Source: Sphagnum magellanicum
Lineage: Eukaryota > Streptophyta > Sphagnopsida > Sphagnales > Sphagnaceae
Assembly (NCBI GenBank): GCA_021904315.1
Contig: CM038911.1
Coordinates: 3,965,780-4,029,779 of the forward strand
Reading direction: 5' to 3'
Length of the DNA: 64,000 bases
The position numbers and the translations under genes are program-made. Position 1 is the first letter of the stretch, and every line of letters starts with the position of its first letter. Below, in pieces: positions 1-13,200 of the stretch. The notes beneath the pieces were generated by a model. That model had not been told where the DNA came from. It did not search any database and worked only from the letters and a program-made list of their open reading frames with translations.

Positions 1-606
1 AAAAATAAATATTTGAAAACAACCTAGAGTACCATAGTACCTTGGGTAGTTTTGATATTAATTATATTATTTTTCAGAAATGTTGAATTTAAAAAGAATT
101 TTTTTTTCCCAACTTGAAAAATAAAATTGAAGGGAAATATTGAATGCTTGAGAATAATTTTATTTGTTGAAATGAAAATTTGAAAATTGATTAATTAATT
201 AATTAATTAATTAATTATTGGACATACATGTTGTTGAAGTTGTCAAGGTACTACATTAATTAATTAAGAGGCAGGTCACATGTTATGTCAAAAGTCAAAA
301 CCAAGAAGCATTTAAAATGATTTAGGAAGCATTTAATTAAATGACCACTTTAGTGTTGTTTTTGGCTGCCACACTAGTCATGACCGAAAAGTGGTCTCAG
401 TCAGTCAACTTCCGCGTCCCCGTCCCTCCCCACCCCTGGCAGTTCCTCGTCGCTGGTCGTCCATTTCGGGCAGCACCGACGGAGAGAAGACGAGGGACGG
501 CCGGGCAGACAGACGGTCGCGGACGGACGGACGGACGTCGAGCGCGCGCGCGCGCGAGCGAGCGAGCGGGCGGGGGAGGAGACGAGACGGAGCGCCGGAC
601 GCAGCG
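1..606. other. 5' flank and GC-rich leader of the trihelix gene
   Basis: Positions 1-400 are AT-rich and hold a TTAA-type simple repeat at about 190-217. From about 400 the composition turns abruptly GC-rich, with GGAC-type repeats near 520-536 and an alternating GC/GAGC run at about 541-575. This stretch is probably the core promoter and 5' untranslated leader of the gene starting at 607. I see no other gene here. Confidence 0.5.
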
Positions 607-894
607 ATGGAGGACGAAAGCTGTGAGGCTGCGAGCGATGGCCGAGATCTGGTAGCAACAGCAGACGCCGTCCACGACCATCGTCATCACCACCTGCAGC
701 ATCAGATAGCGGGCGAGTTAGAAAGCCACGAGGAGCAGCAGCAACTTCACCACGATTCTGAGTTCGAGGAGGAGCCGGTGTTGGGCAAGATCGAGAGCCC
801 GCATAATAAGCCTGTCTTGGGCCGAGAACCGGCCACCGAGTGGAGCGAAACCGCAACCTCTGTCTTGATCGCTGCTTTCAGGTATAAACAAAGC

Positions 895-926
<32 letters not shown>

Positions 927-2979
927 CGGCGATGTTTTTGTTTTTGTTATCCTCCCTCTCTGCGGTTTTTTCTTTGGTTCGATCGTAAGCAAGCAAACTA
1001 TGAGAATCATCAGTGAGGATGCTTTTCATATGGCTGGAACAACAACGACAACAACAATTATAGTCGGTGGTGGCTGATGATTGCGAGTCACTATATAGGA
1101 ATGAAGTTTTTGATTCCTGTAATGGAGCTGAGAACAGGAGAGAAGAGAGGAGGGAAAAGAGAGGAGGGTTTTCTCTCTATGTTAGGGTTTGTTCTGGTTC
1201 TGAAGTTCTGTAGAGAATTGTAGAAAGGAGGTGAAGAAACACTGAGTTTTGCAGAGGAGTTTTTGAGGGTTCTTTTGTGTTTTTTCATACTCTGCTCAAT
1301 GTTTTGGAGTACTGGATTTTGTTGTTGTCAGGGAGAAGAGGAAAACAACAAATGTTTAGTGTCATCACTCAATGTGAAACCCTAATTCAAAACAGGGACA
1401 AGTTCCATGCCTTGGACCGCAGCAACTTCCGCAGCAAAGACTGGGCAGAAGTCTCAAAGATAGTCAATGCAACATGCAGGAATGATGAAAAGGCCCCCAA
1501 GACACAGGAGCAATGTCGCATGAAGGTGGACAGCTTGAAGAAACGCTATCGTCAGGTATGCACATGGTCTTCCAAGTTTTTCACATGGATATATTTTAGT
1601 GAGCAGAGAGTTGCATCATCTTTGAATGATCTGTCATTGTTTTCTTTGGCACTGAGGATTACTGGGCAATTGACCTCTCTCTGTTGATCAGATCAAATTG
1701 ATTGCATGTGCTTTGTAGTTTCTAGTGTGATATGCATTAGGAATGGATTAGCTGATGCTTCTTCTTATTGTGAAATGCTTTGCAGGAGAAAGATAAACTG
1801 GCTGGTAATATTCCCTGCAAATGGCCATGGTTTGATATGTTAGATGATCTGATTGGGGGCAGTCCTAAACAGTCACGGGTTGGATCTGCTCGAAGGCAGG
1901 CTCGCTTCCTCTGCTCCCCTCCTCCAGGTCGACCCCCAAGTGTTGTCCATACTCCCTACTTTGGAGGTGTGGCAATTTCTCTATCTTTGTCACTGTCGTG
2001 GCTGTGCTTGCTTTTTGTTACCTATGTGTCTGTATCTTTCTTTTCATAAATATTCTGTTTTGTGATATTCTTTTGCTAACATCAAAGGGCAGACTGATTT
2101 ACTTGTTGGATTTTTGCATCTCTTTTGTTTAACTCTTGTTTTTCTTTGGCTACAAGGTTTGACTTTTCCCTTGGGAAAGTTTCTTGTCAGGGTCCTGTTT
2201 GTCCTCGCTAGTTTGACTGTGAATTGGAAATTCATCTGGTGACTTGGAAGCAAGATCACTGGTTCTGACATCAATAAGATCATATAAAAAAACCCTATGT
2301 TATTTTTAGAGTGGTTATGCTTTTTTGGTTAGTAGGGTCTCATAAGAGGTTTTTGAAGAGTATGGGTTCTTTTGCTGATGGATATGTGCAGCTCTTTCTC
2401 CAAGCGTGTATCTTAAAAAGAAGTTGACGAGAGTGGTGAATCTACAAGACAGTTTGGATCAGGACCTCATGGCAGGTTCCTTGGAGGACAACATTGAGGC
2501 ATTGCTTCACAACTTCCTGGAAGAAGAGACAGCTCGTGATTTTGCTAAAAAGCTGGCCTCCAGCAAGTATACAGTGGCTACACTGCTAGAAATGTCAGAT
2601 AGGGAACTTGATGAAATCATGGCTGAAGAGTTTATTGATGCTGCCAGGGGAGAAAGGCGAGGGTTCAAGGCTGCCATCTGGTCTAGGAAACGGAAGCTTG
2701 CTCAAGGTAGGCTTCTATTGTCTGTGATCCCCTGGCTGCATAAGGTGCTGTAGCTGCTGTAGCTGATCCAGGAAAATTCTGTTCTTGTGTTATCCTTTGT
2801 AGTGCATCTTGATTGGGATTCGAAGGCCAGTCTGGCATTTCTGTGGTGGCATTCTAAAGTTCTCTTGCATTGCAGAATGTGGAGAGGATATGGATTTGGT
2901 GAATCCAAGTGGATCAATGATGGAGATATCTGACAATTTTGCAAAGAAGGAGAAAAAATCAGGATCTTTTGTTCAGTAA
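607..2979 (+). CDS. Trihelix transcription factor with a C-terminal LEAFY-type SAM-like domain
   Basis: Five coding exons: 607-881, 1396-1555, 1786-1966, 2392-2706 and 2876-2979, giving 344 residues. All introns are GT-AG and keep frame. The ATG at 607 is the first in frame after the GC-rich leader. Residues about 1-78 are acidic and rich in His, Gln and Glu. Residues about 79-170 form a trihelix (GT/MYB-like) DNA-binding domain of the ASIL/6b-interacting type: ATSVLIAAF is completed across intron 1 by RDKFHALDRSNFRSKDW, followed by QCRMKVDSLKKRYR and the WPWFDMLDDLIGG end. Residues about 240-308 are unlike the usual trihelix C-terminus. They resemble the N-terminal SAM oligomerisation domain of LEAFY/FLORICAULA, with the pairs TVATLLEMSDRELDEIM and GERRGFKAAIWSRKRKL (LFY has GERYGIKAA followed by basic residues). 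I infer a nuclear DNA-binding protein able to oligomerise. The exon 3 donor could instead be at 1927 in the same phase. The trihelix call is firm; the SAM call rests on motif likeness only. Confidence 0.8.
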
Positions 2980-4167
2980 CTGGCATCATGTGCTCCAATT
3001 TTTGCACACTCAGTATATAGAGCTTGTAAAATTAGAACATCTCAGACAGGCGGCATTTAGCTTAGAATCTCTGTAATTTTACCATAGTAATAATAGTGAA
3101 CACAACAGATTTGATGCAATTCTTTCCTGTTTTCTGCCACTTGAATGTGTAGTAGTTTTGTGGGTTGTCAAGTTTTTGCACCTGGCTTACAAATTCCTCT
3201 CCTCTTGTGCAGCAGGAAACTACCTTGCTATAGCCACAAGAATCTTTTTGCTTCATCATTAGCCCAGAGCGGAGAAAATTCACATCCGTGCATGATTTTG
3301 GCTGGAATTTGGAACCAATGTGTGGGTGACAGCTGGAGACCTAATTGTATTCTCTAGGCTATTTTTAAAAATTCAGATTCAAGATTACCTAACTGTGGTT
3401 TACATGGTTCCATTATCACTCATGATTTTTGTTTGAACCCGACAAAATACTGTAGCCATCCTTGTGACTTACCAATCAAAGTCAATCATATTTCTTTAAT
3501 GGCCCTTTTTGAGAGCAATAGGTATATCCCACTGTCCAGGTACACTAAAAAAACCAGTGCAGGTTTCAACTGCTGCAGTTGGATGTCCAGGACTGGGGAC
3601 ATAGTGGTTAGTTTAATTAGATGGGAATAACAACAAACCACTTCTCTTCTTCCTAGAATTATGTGGAATTCTATTGTTCCTTTGTTTTGCTTGCTCTCTC
3701 TACCTCTCTCAACATAATTCTTTTGCCTAGAAAGCAGAAAAGGTCAGATTCCAACTCTCAGTTTGTTATCTTTCTTCATTTCCAAATGGGTGGTTGTGAT
3801 TATTGTAATCATCCAGACACACAAATGTGCACATTATTCCATTTGTATCTCTTTCAATGCTTTGATTATTTTATGATCTATGTTTCATTTCATGGGTCTT
3901 CTTCACATGTCTTTAGTTTGAGAATTACATACAATTGTTTTTGTAATTTTTCAATTTTAATTTGTGAATACATTAAATGATCCCTGTCATCCATGGGTGA
4001 TCAAAATGTGAGTGTGCAGATCGATTTCTGGTTCTGTTCTAGATTAAGCTGCAATGTCACAATTTGTATCTGCTTATCTATGGCTATAACATCTTGTTAT
4101 ATTATATATGCATGATTTTGATGTCACAGGTGCAAGGCAGTAAACGGGCTAACATCTGTTTGCAACC
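2980..4167. other. Spacer: 3' end of the trihelix gene and 5' flank of PAG1
   Basis: The stretch has no exon-like reading frame with conserved content. The left part is probably the trihelix 3' untranslated region and the right part the PAG1 promoter and leader. I see no repeat or RNA gene. Confidence 0.5.
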
Positions 4168-7100
4168 ATGAGTACCATTGGAACTGGGGTAAGATTTCTT
4201 GACCAGTTCTTTCTTGAGATGATGCAATTCGGACTGTGGCTATGGGATGATTGCAAAGAAAATTCTTGAGCTTCTTCTCAGTATCTAGAGATGCCCTAAA
4301 GCAGAAGAAATGGGTTTCTTGCTCCAGTCCTGGATTCCTATTATGGATTATTATGGATTGTAATTAAATTGCATCAAGAGACTTGAAAGTATGTAACAAA
4401 TCAATCTTTATGTTGTAATCTCTATGGAACAGTATGATTTATCAGTGACAACATTCTCACCCGATGGACGTGTTTTTCAAATTGAGTATGCCACAAAAGC
4501 AGTTGACAACAGCGGGTGGTTGTGCAACCCTAAACCCATCCCAATGTGCAAAACATTTGATTGAGTATTCTCTTGCTCATACTAGATAGGGACAACCCAA
4601 GTCCTAGAATTTTCCAGAACATATGTATCATGATGAAGATTGGGAATTCTACAGTCTTTCTGTGGGAATTTGCAACATGACCCAAATCCTAGATTTCCAG
4701 AACATTTGTATGATGATGAGGAGTATGAATTTTACAGTCTTCCTGCACAAATTTGCAACATGCCTCTTCTTCCCACATGATATGTTTGAGCATTAATATT
4801 ACTATGGCTAGTAGAATGTAGGGTTTCTGTCAATCTAGATGGAGCTTACAAGGCGAAAAATGGGGAGGGGTGGGCAGAACGGTGGTTGGGGTCAGATGCA
4901 AAGATGGTGTGGTTTTGGTGACTATTTTTTCTGAACCTTTGTTTGATCTTTGGGTGGAATCTCAACATCAAATAAGTAGAAGCTGAAATTCGTCAAGTTC
5001 AGCAGTTTGTTTCAACAAACAACTAATTTTATTTTCATTATTTGATATTTGGTTTTATAGAGTATGTAGTGTGTTTGGGCACAATTCAAATGCAGATTTA
5101 TGGGTCATGAGTTTTGTGATGGCCACAGGGTGTGGAGAAGCTCATAAGTTCAAAAATGCTCTTGGAGGGTTCTAACCGCAGGATCCATGCAATCAATCGC
5201 CATGCTGGAATGGTGATTAGTAACACAATTTGTTATTGAATCCAATGTCATGATTTCATCACATAATAGTAAATGCAAATTTGGTATATGGAAAGGGTAG
5301 GTCCAGAGGGCATTAAACTATTGTAAAGTACCTGCAAATGAAAAAGGAAAATTAATTAAGTCAGGATTAATATATGCTTTGATGAATGCAGGCCTTGGCA
5401 GGCTTAGCTGCAGATGGAAGACAAATTGTTACCCGAGCGAGGACAGAGGCTGCAAACTATCTCAGGTCATCTTGGACTTGTTTTATTTCTTTGATTTTGA
5501 GCCAAGGGTCTAAAGTGCCATTTTCATCTGGGGTTGTAGTTCTCAGTCAATCTATCTTATTAGTTGAGATTAGGAACTGGTAAGATTTTGCCCATATATC
5601 TTACTAGTTGATATTAGGAACTGGTAGAATTTTGCCCGTGTATGTGGAGTGTGCCTTACACAGTAAAATCTCTCCCTCAACAGAGGATGGCATAAAATGG
5701 CATAGAGGATGGCACCTTACAACATGCAAGGGTCTCATAAAAACCTTGTGTGTAAGGTAAAAAATGAGGAACCTTGCATCTAAGGTGCCATTCTCTCTCA
5801 CCTCACATAAATCGGGGTTGTTGATTTATAAAAGAAAAATTCTACCCGTTCTTTATGCCAGGTATGTGACTGAGAATGAGGCCATCTGAGGTCCTTACCC
5901 TACACATAACATAGTAACATGCACTCAAAAATGAAGTGTTGGGTGCCAAGAGATTACCATACATCTGCAGATAAAATGGTCACACAAAAAGTTGGTCACC
6001 ACTTCACCATGACTTGCTTGGGTTCTTCAAAATTTTGACATGAATTAATGCCATGTGGTTATATAAATGGTTTCATACACATTGTTGATCGATCATTGCA
6101 ATGTGATTGACATTCTAGTTCAATTTTGAAACTAGTTGAATTTCCAAATGGAGTTTCTCATGGTGAAAATGCCTTGGATGGGAATATTTGTGGATGTTTT
6201 TGTCAGCTTCTATGGTGAGGATGTGCCTATCAAGGAGCTAAGCAATCGTGTAGCTCACTATTCTCATCTTTGCACACTCTATTGGTGGCTTAGGTTCTCT
6301 CTTCACCCTCAACCACAATTATTGTTGATGAACCCAAAAATGGTGCCATTTCAAATGACTTTGCATGTGATAGGCACAAAATGTAAGCTCACATTAATTG
6401 GATGTGGACTACTGTATTTGGATGTCATCATGATTTCTTAGAGCAATTTGGAATTTGTATGGTTTGGCAACTTGAAAGTGTAAAGTTTTGTCCATGGATG
6501 TAGACCATTTGGTTCGTCATCAATCATAGGTGGTTATGACACGGATGGGCCTCAACTTTACACGATTGACCCTTCGGGTGTTGCTTATGTAATGTTGATT
6601 TTTTTTTATCAACCATCTTTTGTTCTTGTAGTCTTTTAATAATTTTGCTTGCATTCTTCCACTTTGCCAACATGCTTCATCAACTTTAGAGAGAAACTTT
6701 AAAAAAGCTCAAGACATAATAATTAGTTCAATTTCATTGGAAGATGGCCATTTGGAATGTGAATGTAGCGATATTATGGTGCAGCAATTGGCAAAGGACG
6801 TCAAGCTGCAAAAACGTAATACTTATTCACAACACACACACACACACACATAATATAGGCCAATAATTAATGCATTAATTTTTTATTGATTCAAATTTCA
6901 TGTTTGATAAATAAAAATTATTTTGAAAAAAAGCTAACAAGTGATGTCTATGGAACATGTGGTTAAAAGAGTGGATTTGAGATATTTTTTAGTGAAATTG
7001 AGAAGTTAAGGCTTGCACAAATGACATGTCGTGAAGGTGTTATGGCCGTTGCTAAAATGTTGGTTGTGCTCCCAACTCTTCTTTTCATCACCCAACAAAA

Positions 7101-8541
7101 GCTCAAGGGAAACTGAAATGAAGTCATATTAAAAAAATGCAATCATGAATTCTTTTATTTGGGTTTGTGATTTTAATGTTAAGATTGAGTCTAGGGTTAA
7201 ATTGCATTGTAAGTTGATTGGGGATGCTATTGTGTGAACTTTCTTTTCTTTATAAACAAAAGAGTGCACAATTATATATGTTTATATTCACTACCACAAA
7301 TTGAAGGGCAACTTGATTGAAGAAGTGCAATGGAACATGAAAATTGTGGTTGTAGTAACTTGTCAAATGCATGGTTCTCAACTTCAAAATGAGAATGGAA
7401 TTTCTTAACACCAAATGTATTGCACTATTTTCGAGTTTGAAAGATATCTAGACCCACAAGGAATTAGTGGATGAATTTTAAGGAAGGATAAATATGCAAT
7501 ATGCAATCAAACTGAGATGACAAACTTGGTGTCATTTTTTATATTATTCTTAATTAATTTAAGGTCAATTAATATTTTCAGTTAAAACTAGACCTCGGGG
7601 TTCAAGTTGAATACCCAAATGAAAAATTTCATGATTGCAGCATTTATGGAGTCCATGATGAGGCCAAAGATAAGTCCTTTGAGCTTGAAATGAGTTGGGT
7701 TTGTGACGAGTCGAACCGTGAACACCAACGGGTAATTTGTTCTCTACTTAAAACCCTATTTTTTCAATTGCTTTTTCAACCCCTTTTTCTTAACACTAAT
7801 AAGAAGCAATATCCTAACCTTCCATTTTGTTGCTTTAAGTAATTTGTCAGCTTCAAAAAAATAAAAATAAAAATTGTCACACTATCTATAAAAAAATTCA
7901 ACTTCCCAAAGTGTATATTTGTAGCCATTAAGAGTTATAATAGTTACAACCCAAATTGGATTACATTTTGATTTCATCAATTTCATGCCACCATAACTAC
8001 TAGTTCATTGTAACCACTTCAAGCTTAATGGGGCTGATGGCTAAATTTATTATCCAATGAATGTTTTTTTGAATGGGGACCTAAGAAGGGTCATTTATGA
8101 ACTCCAAAGGATAATTCAAACTTCATATAATTGTTGTTCATAACAATAACAACAATGTGCCGTAATTTTTTTTGCCCCAAGTTGAAATGTTAACAATATC
8201 ATTTTCAACGTACCATCAAGCTCCTAAAGAAGTTTTGTGTTTTCAACTGAAACATGTTTGCCATAGCACATTACATGACCTTATCAAGCAATGTGCCAAT
8301 ATGAAGATGGTTACTTCTTCCAATCAAATATTTTCCCTTCCTTTCAAGTATTGAAATAATTAGAGTATTAGGTCACATCTACCATATTTTATTTTGTATT
8401 ATTATTATTGCAATAATCGATGAGTCTTTGAGGTGGCTTAATGGAATATACTATCTCATCCATTAGATACCAACGGATCTGTTGATGGAAGCCAAGGCAA
8501 TGGCTCGAGATGCTCAAGAGGATGACCTGGATGCATTTTGA
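4168..8541 (+). CDS. PAG1: 20S proteasome subunit alpha type-3 (alpha7)
   Basis: Eleven exons: 4168-4188, 4433-4515, 4878-4917, 5129-5212, 5392-5465, 6207-6293, 6504-6588, 6769-6815, 6993-7058, 7641-7731 and 8467-8541. They encode 250 residues, against 249 in Arabidopsis PAG1. The first exon holds only seven codons (MSTIGTG). The next gives [20 protein letters not shown], the alpha-subunit N-terminal signature that gates the 20S pore. Further landmarks are [64 protein letters not shown] and an acidic tail ending EDDLDAF. Alpha subunits are non-catalytic and form the outer rings of the core particle in nucleus and cytosol. The gene reads as intact. Its downstream neighbour, sphingosine kinase, is convergent. 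Confidence 0.96.
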
Positions 8542-10262
8542 AGTTCTTCATGACCTAATAGCATGACACATACAACAATTTTTTTTGGTGAAAATTTTTG
8601 TTGCTTTCTCCACAAAAGAATTGGGAATTTCATGGAAAAAAATTTACAAAGTTTTTTATATCACAAAATAGAAGAATTATATAAACAACAAAAAGCCTTG
8701 ATCACTTACTGAATAAAGTAGTCTACAATGAATATATATGTAATGTGTATACATATATTTAACCCAAAAACAATTTGCAACTCTTGTTCAATCAATGACT
8801 ATGTCTTGGAATTTCCCATGCACTTTATGTCTATAATAAAGTACTTTTTTTTTTTTTTGGAAATACAAAGACTTTAAAGCAGTATTAATTTATTTTCATG
8901 TTGTTATCAATGTTTTTTAAAAAAAATTAAAAAAATTCTGACCTTGCATCATAAACAAGCAAGCATTCCAAAAAAGATTTCAGCATTAACTAGCAATAGG
9001 TTTCTAAAATATCATCGAAACAAAAGAAAAAATGGCGAAAAAAAACCACCCAACTAAAAACTTACTGAAAATGTGGCAAAGTTTTTGCCCCCAAAGGAAT
9101 TTTTTCCTCAAAAAATTGGCATTTTTTTCCCCTCAAAAAACAGGGAATTTGAGAAAAAATATTTCCTTTTTTCTTTGAGGTTCCCACAATGCCCAAAATC
9201 CCCCCCTCAAAAAACAATCCCACAGATCAATATAATCTACTTTCATTGTTTAGGACATTATCTGAATTCAAAGTATTATGACTGGCACATGTTCCCAAGG
9301 TTATGCTAAAAAGAAGGGGAAAAGGATCTTTGTTCACAAAAAACAATAGATTTTGCTTCAAAGTTACCTTGTCTAGCTTGGTGGCGGAGGGCCTTTGGCT
9401 TCTTAGCATCTTGATATGCTCTTCAAAACCCCACCAGACTATAATACAATCACAAAATACAAGGCTGATCAGTTGAAGTACAACCCAATGCATATGTGAA
9501 GTTATAGCATATGGTGTGGAATAGGTGTGCTAGACTATCTGTGCTACATAAGATGTATAGACTCTGTGTATAAACCCAAGAGGCTACAAAGAAAGGTACA
9601 AGAATTCACAGAGTAGTGTAGCAAAATCGGCTTCTAACTTGCAAAACATTAAATTAATTCTGGTGACTGATGAAGTGGGAAAAGACATTATTAATTGACA
9701 GGGATGAATCACATGGTGATGTTGAGAGAACAATCCCACCGTGCTCATTGATTTCCCTTTTATCAATCAACAACCAACTCATACAACAGCTAGTATAAGT
9801 GACATTTTAGCTGTTGAAATCACTTGACAAGTAGTTTGAATGATCCTGCCATTAGTGCAAACCACTGCCTTCAGTTACTAGTTACTACTCATCCTTACAG
9901 TGGAACAATAATCTAAGATTTTTATGGATTATCTCAAGACTGACAATCCTTATACTAATCGAAGGGAAAACTCAAGCTACGAAACCAAGACAAGTTTCTG
10001 AAGAGCTTCTGATGGCACAGACCTGATTGGTATACACTCTGCCATCTTTGTTTGGATGACAAATGCAGCTCCCCTTTTTGGCATCATTTTTATGAATACT
10101 CCAACACATGCTTGTACATTTGGGAAGGTTCCAGGAGCACCCCTGGGAATTTAGAGAAACCTTGGAAACCACACAGTTGCTTATGTGCCCAGAAGACATA
10201 AAAGACAAGAGAACCGTGTGATCAATTCTACAGGATTGGTAGGGGTTATTTGAAACAAGTGG
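8542..10262. other. Convergent spacer between PAG1 and the sphingosine kinase gene
   Basis: The stretch is AT-rich, with short A/T homopolymers and a CCCC/AAAA-rich low-complexity patch near 9050-9215. Positions about 9970-10262 probably belong to the 3' untranslated region of the minus-strand kinase gene. I find no coding exon, RNA gene or clear transposon. Confidence 0.5.
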
Positions 10263-13200
10263 TTATGAAGGGCAGAAAAGTGTGGCTAATCCTTGTTGTA
10301 TGGATACTTCAATTGTTGGCCCATACACCATTGGATCATTGCTGGCATCACCATGTGAACCTTGCCCTCGAGCAAGAACCTCCCCATCTAGATCCACATA
10401 ACCCCCTTGTTTTTCACTTGCACATTGCCCACCTGGAGACAATCGAAAAGCCTTCACCTTATGACAATCCCCCCACCCCCCATGCCCAGCACCCAAAAAG
10501 AGTCAGAAATAGGGCAGGTTCTGCATCAGAGACACCACAATTTCAAACGAGAGCAGGCAAACCTTTGGTGGATCAGGTGCCAGAAATGAACAGTTAGAGT
10601 TGAATATCCATTTTAGGTTGAGGACCATAATTTGAAACTTCAGGTTCATACATGGGACTGCTTTCCGTGGCGTTCTGGCATGTGAATCAATACTAGTAGG
10701 ATTATGAACACAGGGCTACCTTTAAGTATTCAACAGACTTTGATTTAATGTGGGACCCATCTTGGAGCTTGAAGAGAAGACCAAAAAGTTCCCATCGAGA
10801 ACAGTCTCTCAACACAACCAAGTCCAAGCACCCATCCGAAAACTGCATTGTAATGAACAGCAAGTACCATACAAGTTTCTCATTAGATACCATTTGGGAA
10901 CTTATGCACATTGAAAACCTTGCAAGCATCATATGCACATTGAAGCATGTTGCAAACAAGTCATGTCACTTTATCCAACTACAGGTTGCCATATCACCCT
11001 AGAGCTTGATGGCCCTTGGTCCTGGCCAAAAGAAATAGTCACTACCCTTCTGCCGACACAATATGCAAAGATACTATGCAAATATCTGGACCTAATTCAA
11101 TGTGGTCTTGAGATGTTGGGCCAAAGCAAGTAAAGTACCTTAGCCAAAGGAGCTGGCATAGCAGTTTCACCAGCAAAAGGTACATTATTAAGCCAGACAA
11201 GGACAAAAACTCCATCCATAGATCGCCAGTCTGAGCTGGGATGGGATTGCAAAGGCCCTGAGTAACCTTTTCGCCATGATCTGGCACTATCTGCCTCATT
11301 GTTTTGTATCAATTTGTTCACTTCTAACTCACTGCTATACGGACCCCCGGTTCCTCCCAAGTATTCAGCTGGAAGGTAGGAGAAGCTGCCATTGTAACGT
11401 CTCAAATTCACAATCCTGATTAAAGTCTGCAAAGAATTGGAGTGGAGACAAAATGTACACATACACTAAGCATTTAGTCTTGGTTTCCTGGTATTGGGAT
11501 ACTGTTGTCAAAATTACAGTTGCAAAGGCCCATAATTGCACTACAGACACACAAGAAAAGACAAAAAATTGGATCAGAGACAGGTATGCATGTATCTTAC
11601 CCAAAATTAACTCCCTGCTCTGCCTGAGATTTATTAAATTTATTAACTTACAAGAATGGACAACATGAATGTATGTAGTTTAAGAGCGATTATTAGCAAG
11701 ACCAGTTTGGATACCTGAAAATCAAAGCGGAATCTACCCATCCAACGATACTTTTCTGACTCAAAGTCCACATCTGCCACAAGTCCTGTCACCTCCACAA
11801 GTACACCTTGCTAAGAATTTACTATTAGACATGGTATGGCCAACAAGAGGAAAACAGATCAGGACTCACTAGCTTTGATGCCATGACTTCTCATTGTGTC
11901 TGAAAGAAATGCAGCTAGTTTCTTGACCATAAGATGTAGAATTTAGAATGCCTTGTCCAAACAACTATCACATCAGGCCTTGTGACTGTTGCAATTTGGT
12001 GTTGGCCTGCCAATGTCAATATCATCCAAAATAGTACAGTGAAAGATGAACACTGTTTGAGCACACACAGTGATGCAATCCCCAGGCCGTGAAGAAATAA
12101 GCAGATCAGCAACACTTGGGACACAGCAATGATGACACACTGGAGGATCAAGATCTGTGCAATTGTGCTTGGATGGTCCATTCCCATGAACATATTATGC
12201 ATAAAATGCTAAGTAGAACATGAAGTAGCCTTATATCTTAAAACCTCAACCCCATTTGCCACCAAATACATAACAACACACATACCCCATGAAAGCATCA
12301 GGATGCTGTGAACCCTGACTTGGCCTTGTGCCACTGTGGCAACATCCAGTGCTTGCTTGTGCCCTGCCACTCAAAGCACATGAAATACATTATTCAATAT
12401 CATGTTATCTCTTTTGGTCTCACATGCTTTTCTGGAGTGGAGATTTTTGTTCTGTCTGGAGACTAGCAAATATCTATGTAGAGCCAGCTTTGGAGGTAAA
12501 TGTAGATAGATATGTGAGCATTTGCCTTAAGTTTGTAAACTATAAGAGACACCTATTAAATGCACACCTGAGTTATAACAGATCCATGAATGCTAAATTC
12601 CTGCTCTATGTGGATTGCTGCTCATTTTATTTCAGTATCTTGAAGAAGTACCTCGGATAATGAGAAATGTTGCACTTGCAACATCAAAAAATTCACCAGC
12701 ATGATGAAGCAATGACTTTGCCATCCCATTGCCAGTTCCTGCTTGCAAGAATTCTAACCTGCTGATTAGCCAAAGAGCTGACAAAAAAACACATTTCACA
12801 CATGATGACGGTGGGAAACAGAAGAAGACCAAATGCAAAACCTTATGGACATGAGGATAGGGTACAGTTCATAACCATACAGCCAACTGAGATGAACCAC
12901 ATTAATGCCCTGAATGAAGATCATGATGAAAAAATCTACACTTGGAGACAACCTCTACCATAGGTTGTAATGGGGATAGATTAGTGCTAGCCTCTAGTAA
13001 TCACTCTTAGCAACGATGAGTGTACCAGCTGGTATGATGCCTAGGGGTTTTCTGATGGCATGCTTCCAGTCAACTCTTTCCAGCAGGCCATTTAAGACCT
13101 GTGCATCACAAACCACTCAGTGATCAGAACAGAAGAATGTCAATATTTTGGTAACACTAATTTGATGAATCTTCATGTGAATCCTCATGTCTTCATCTGT

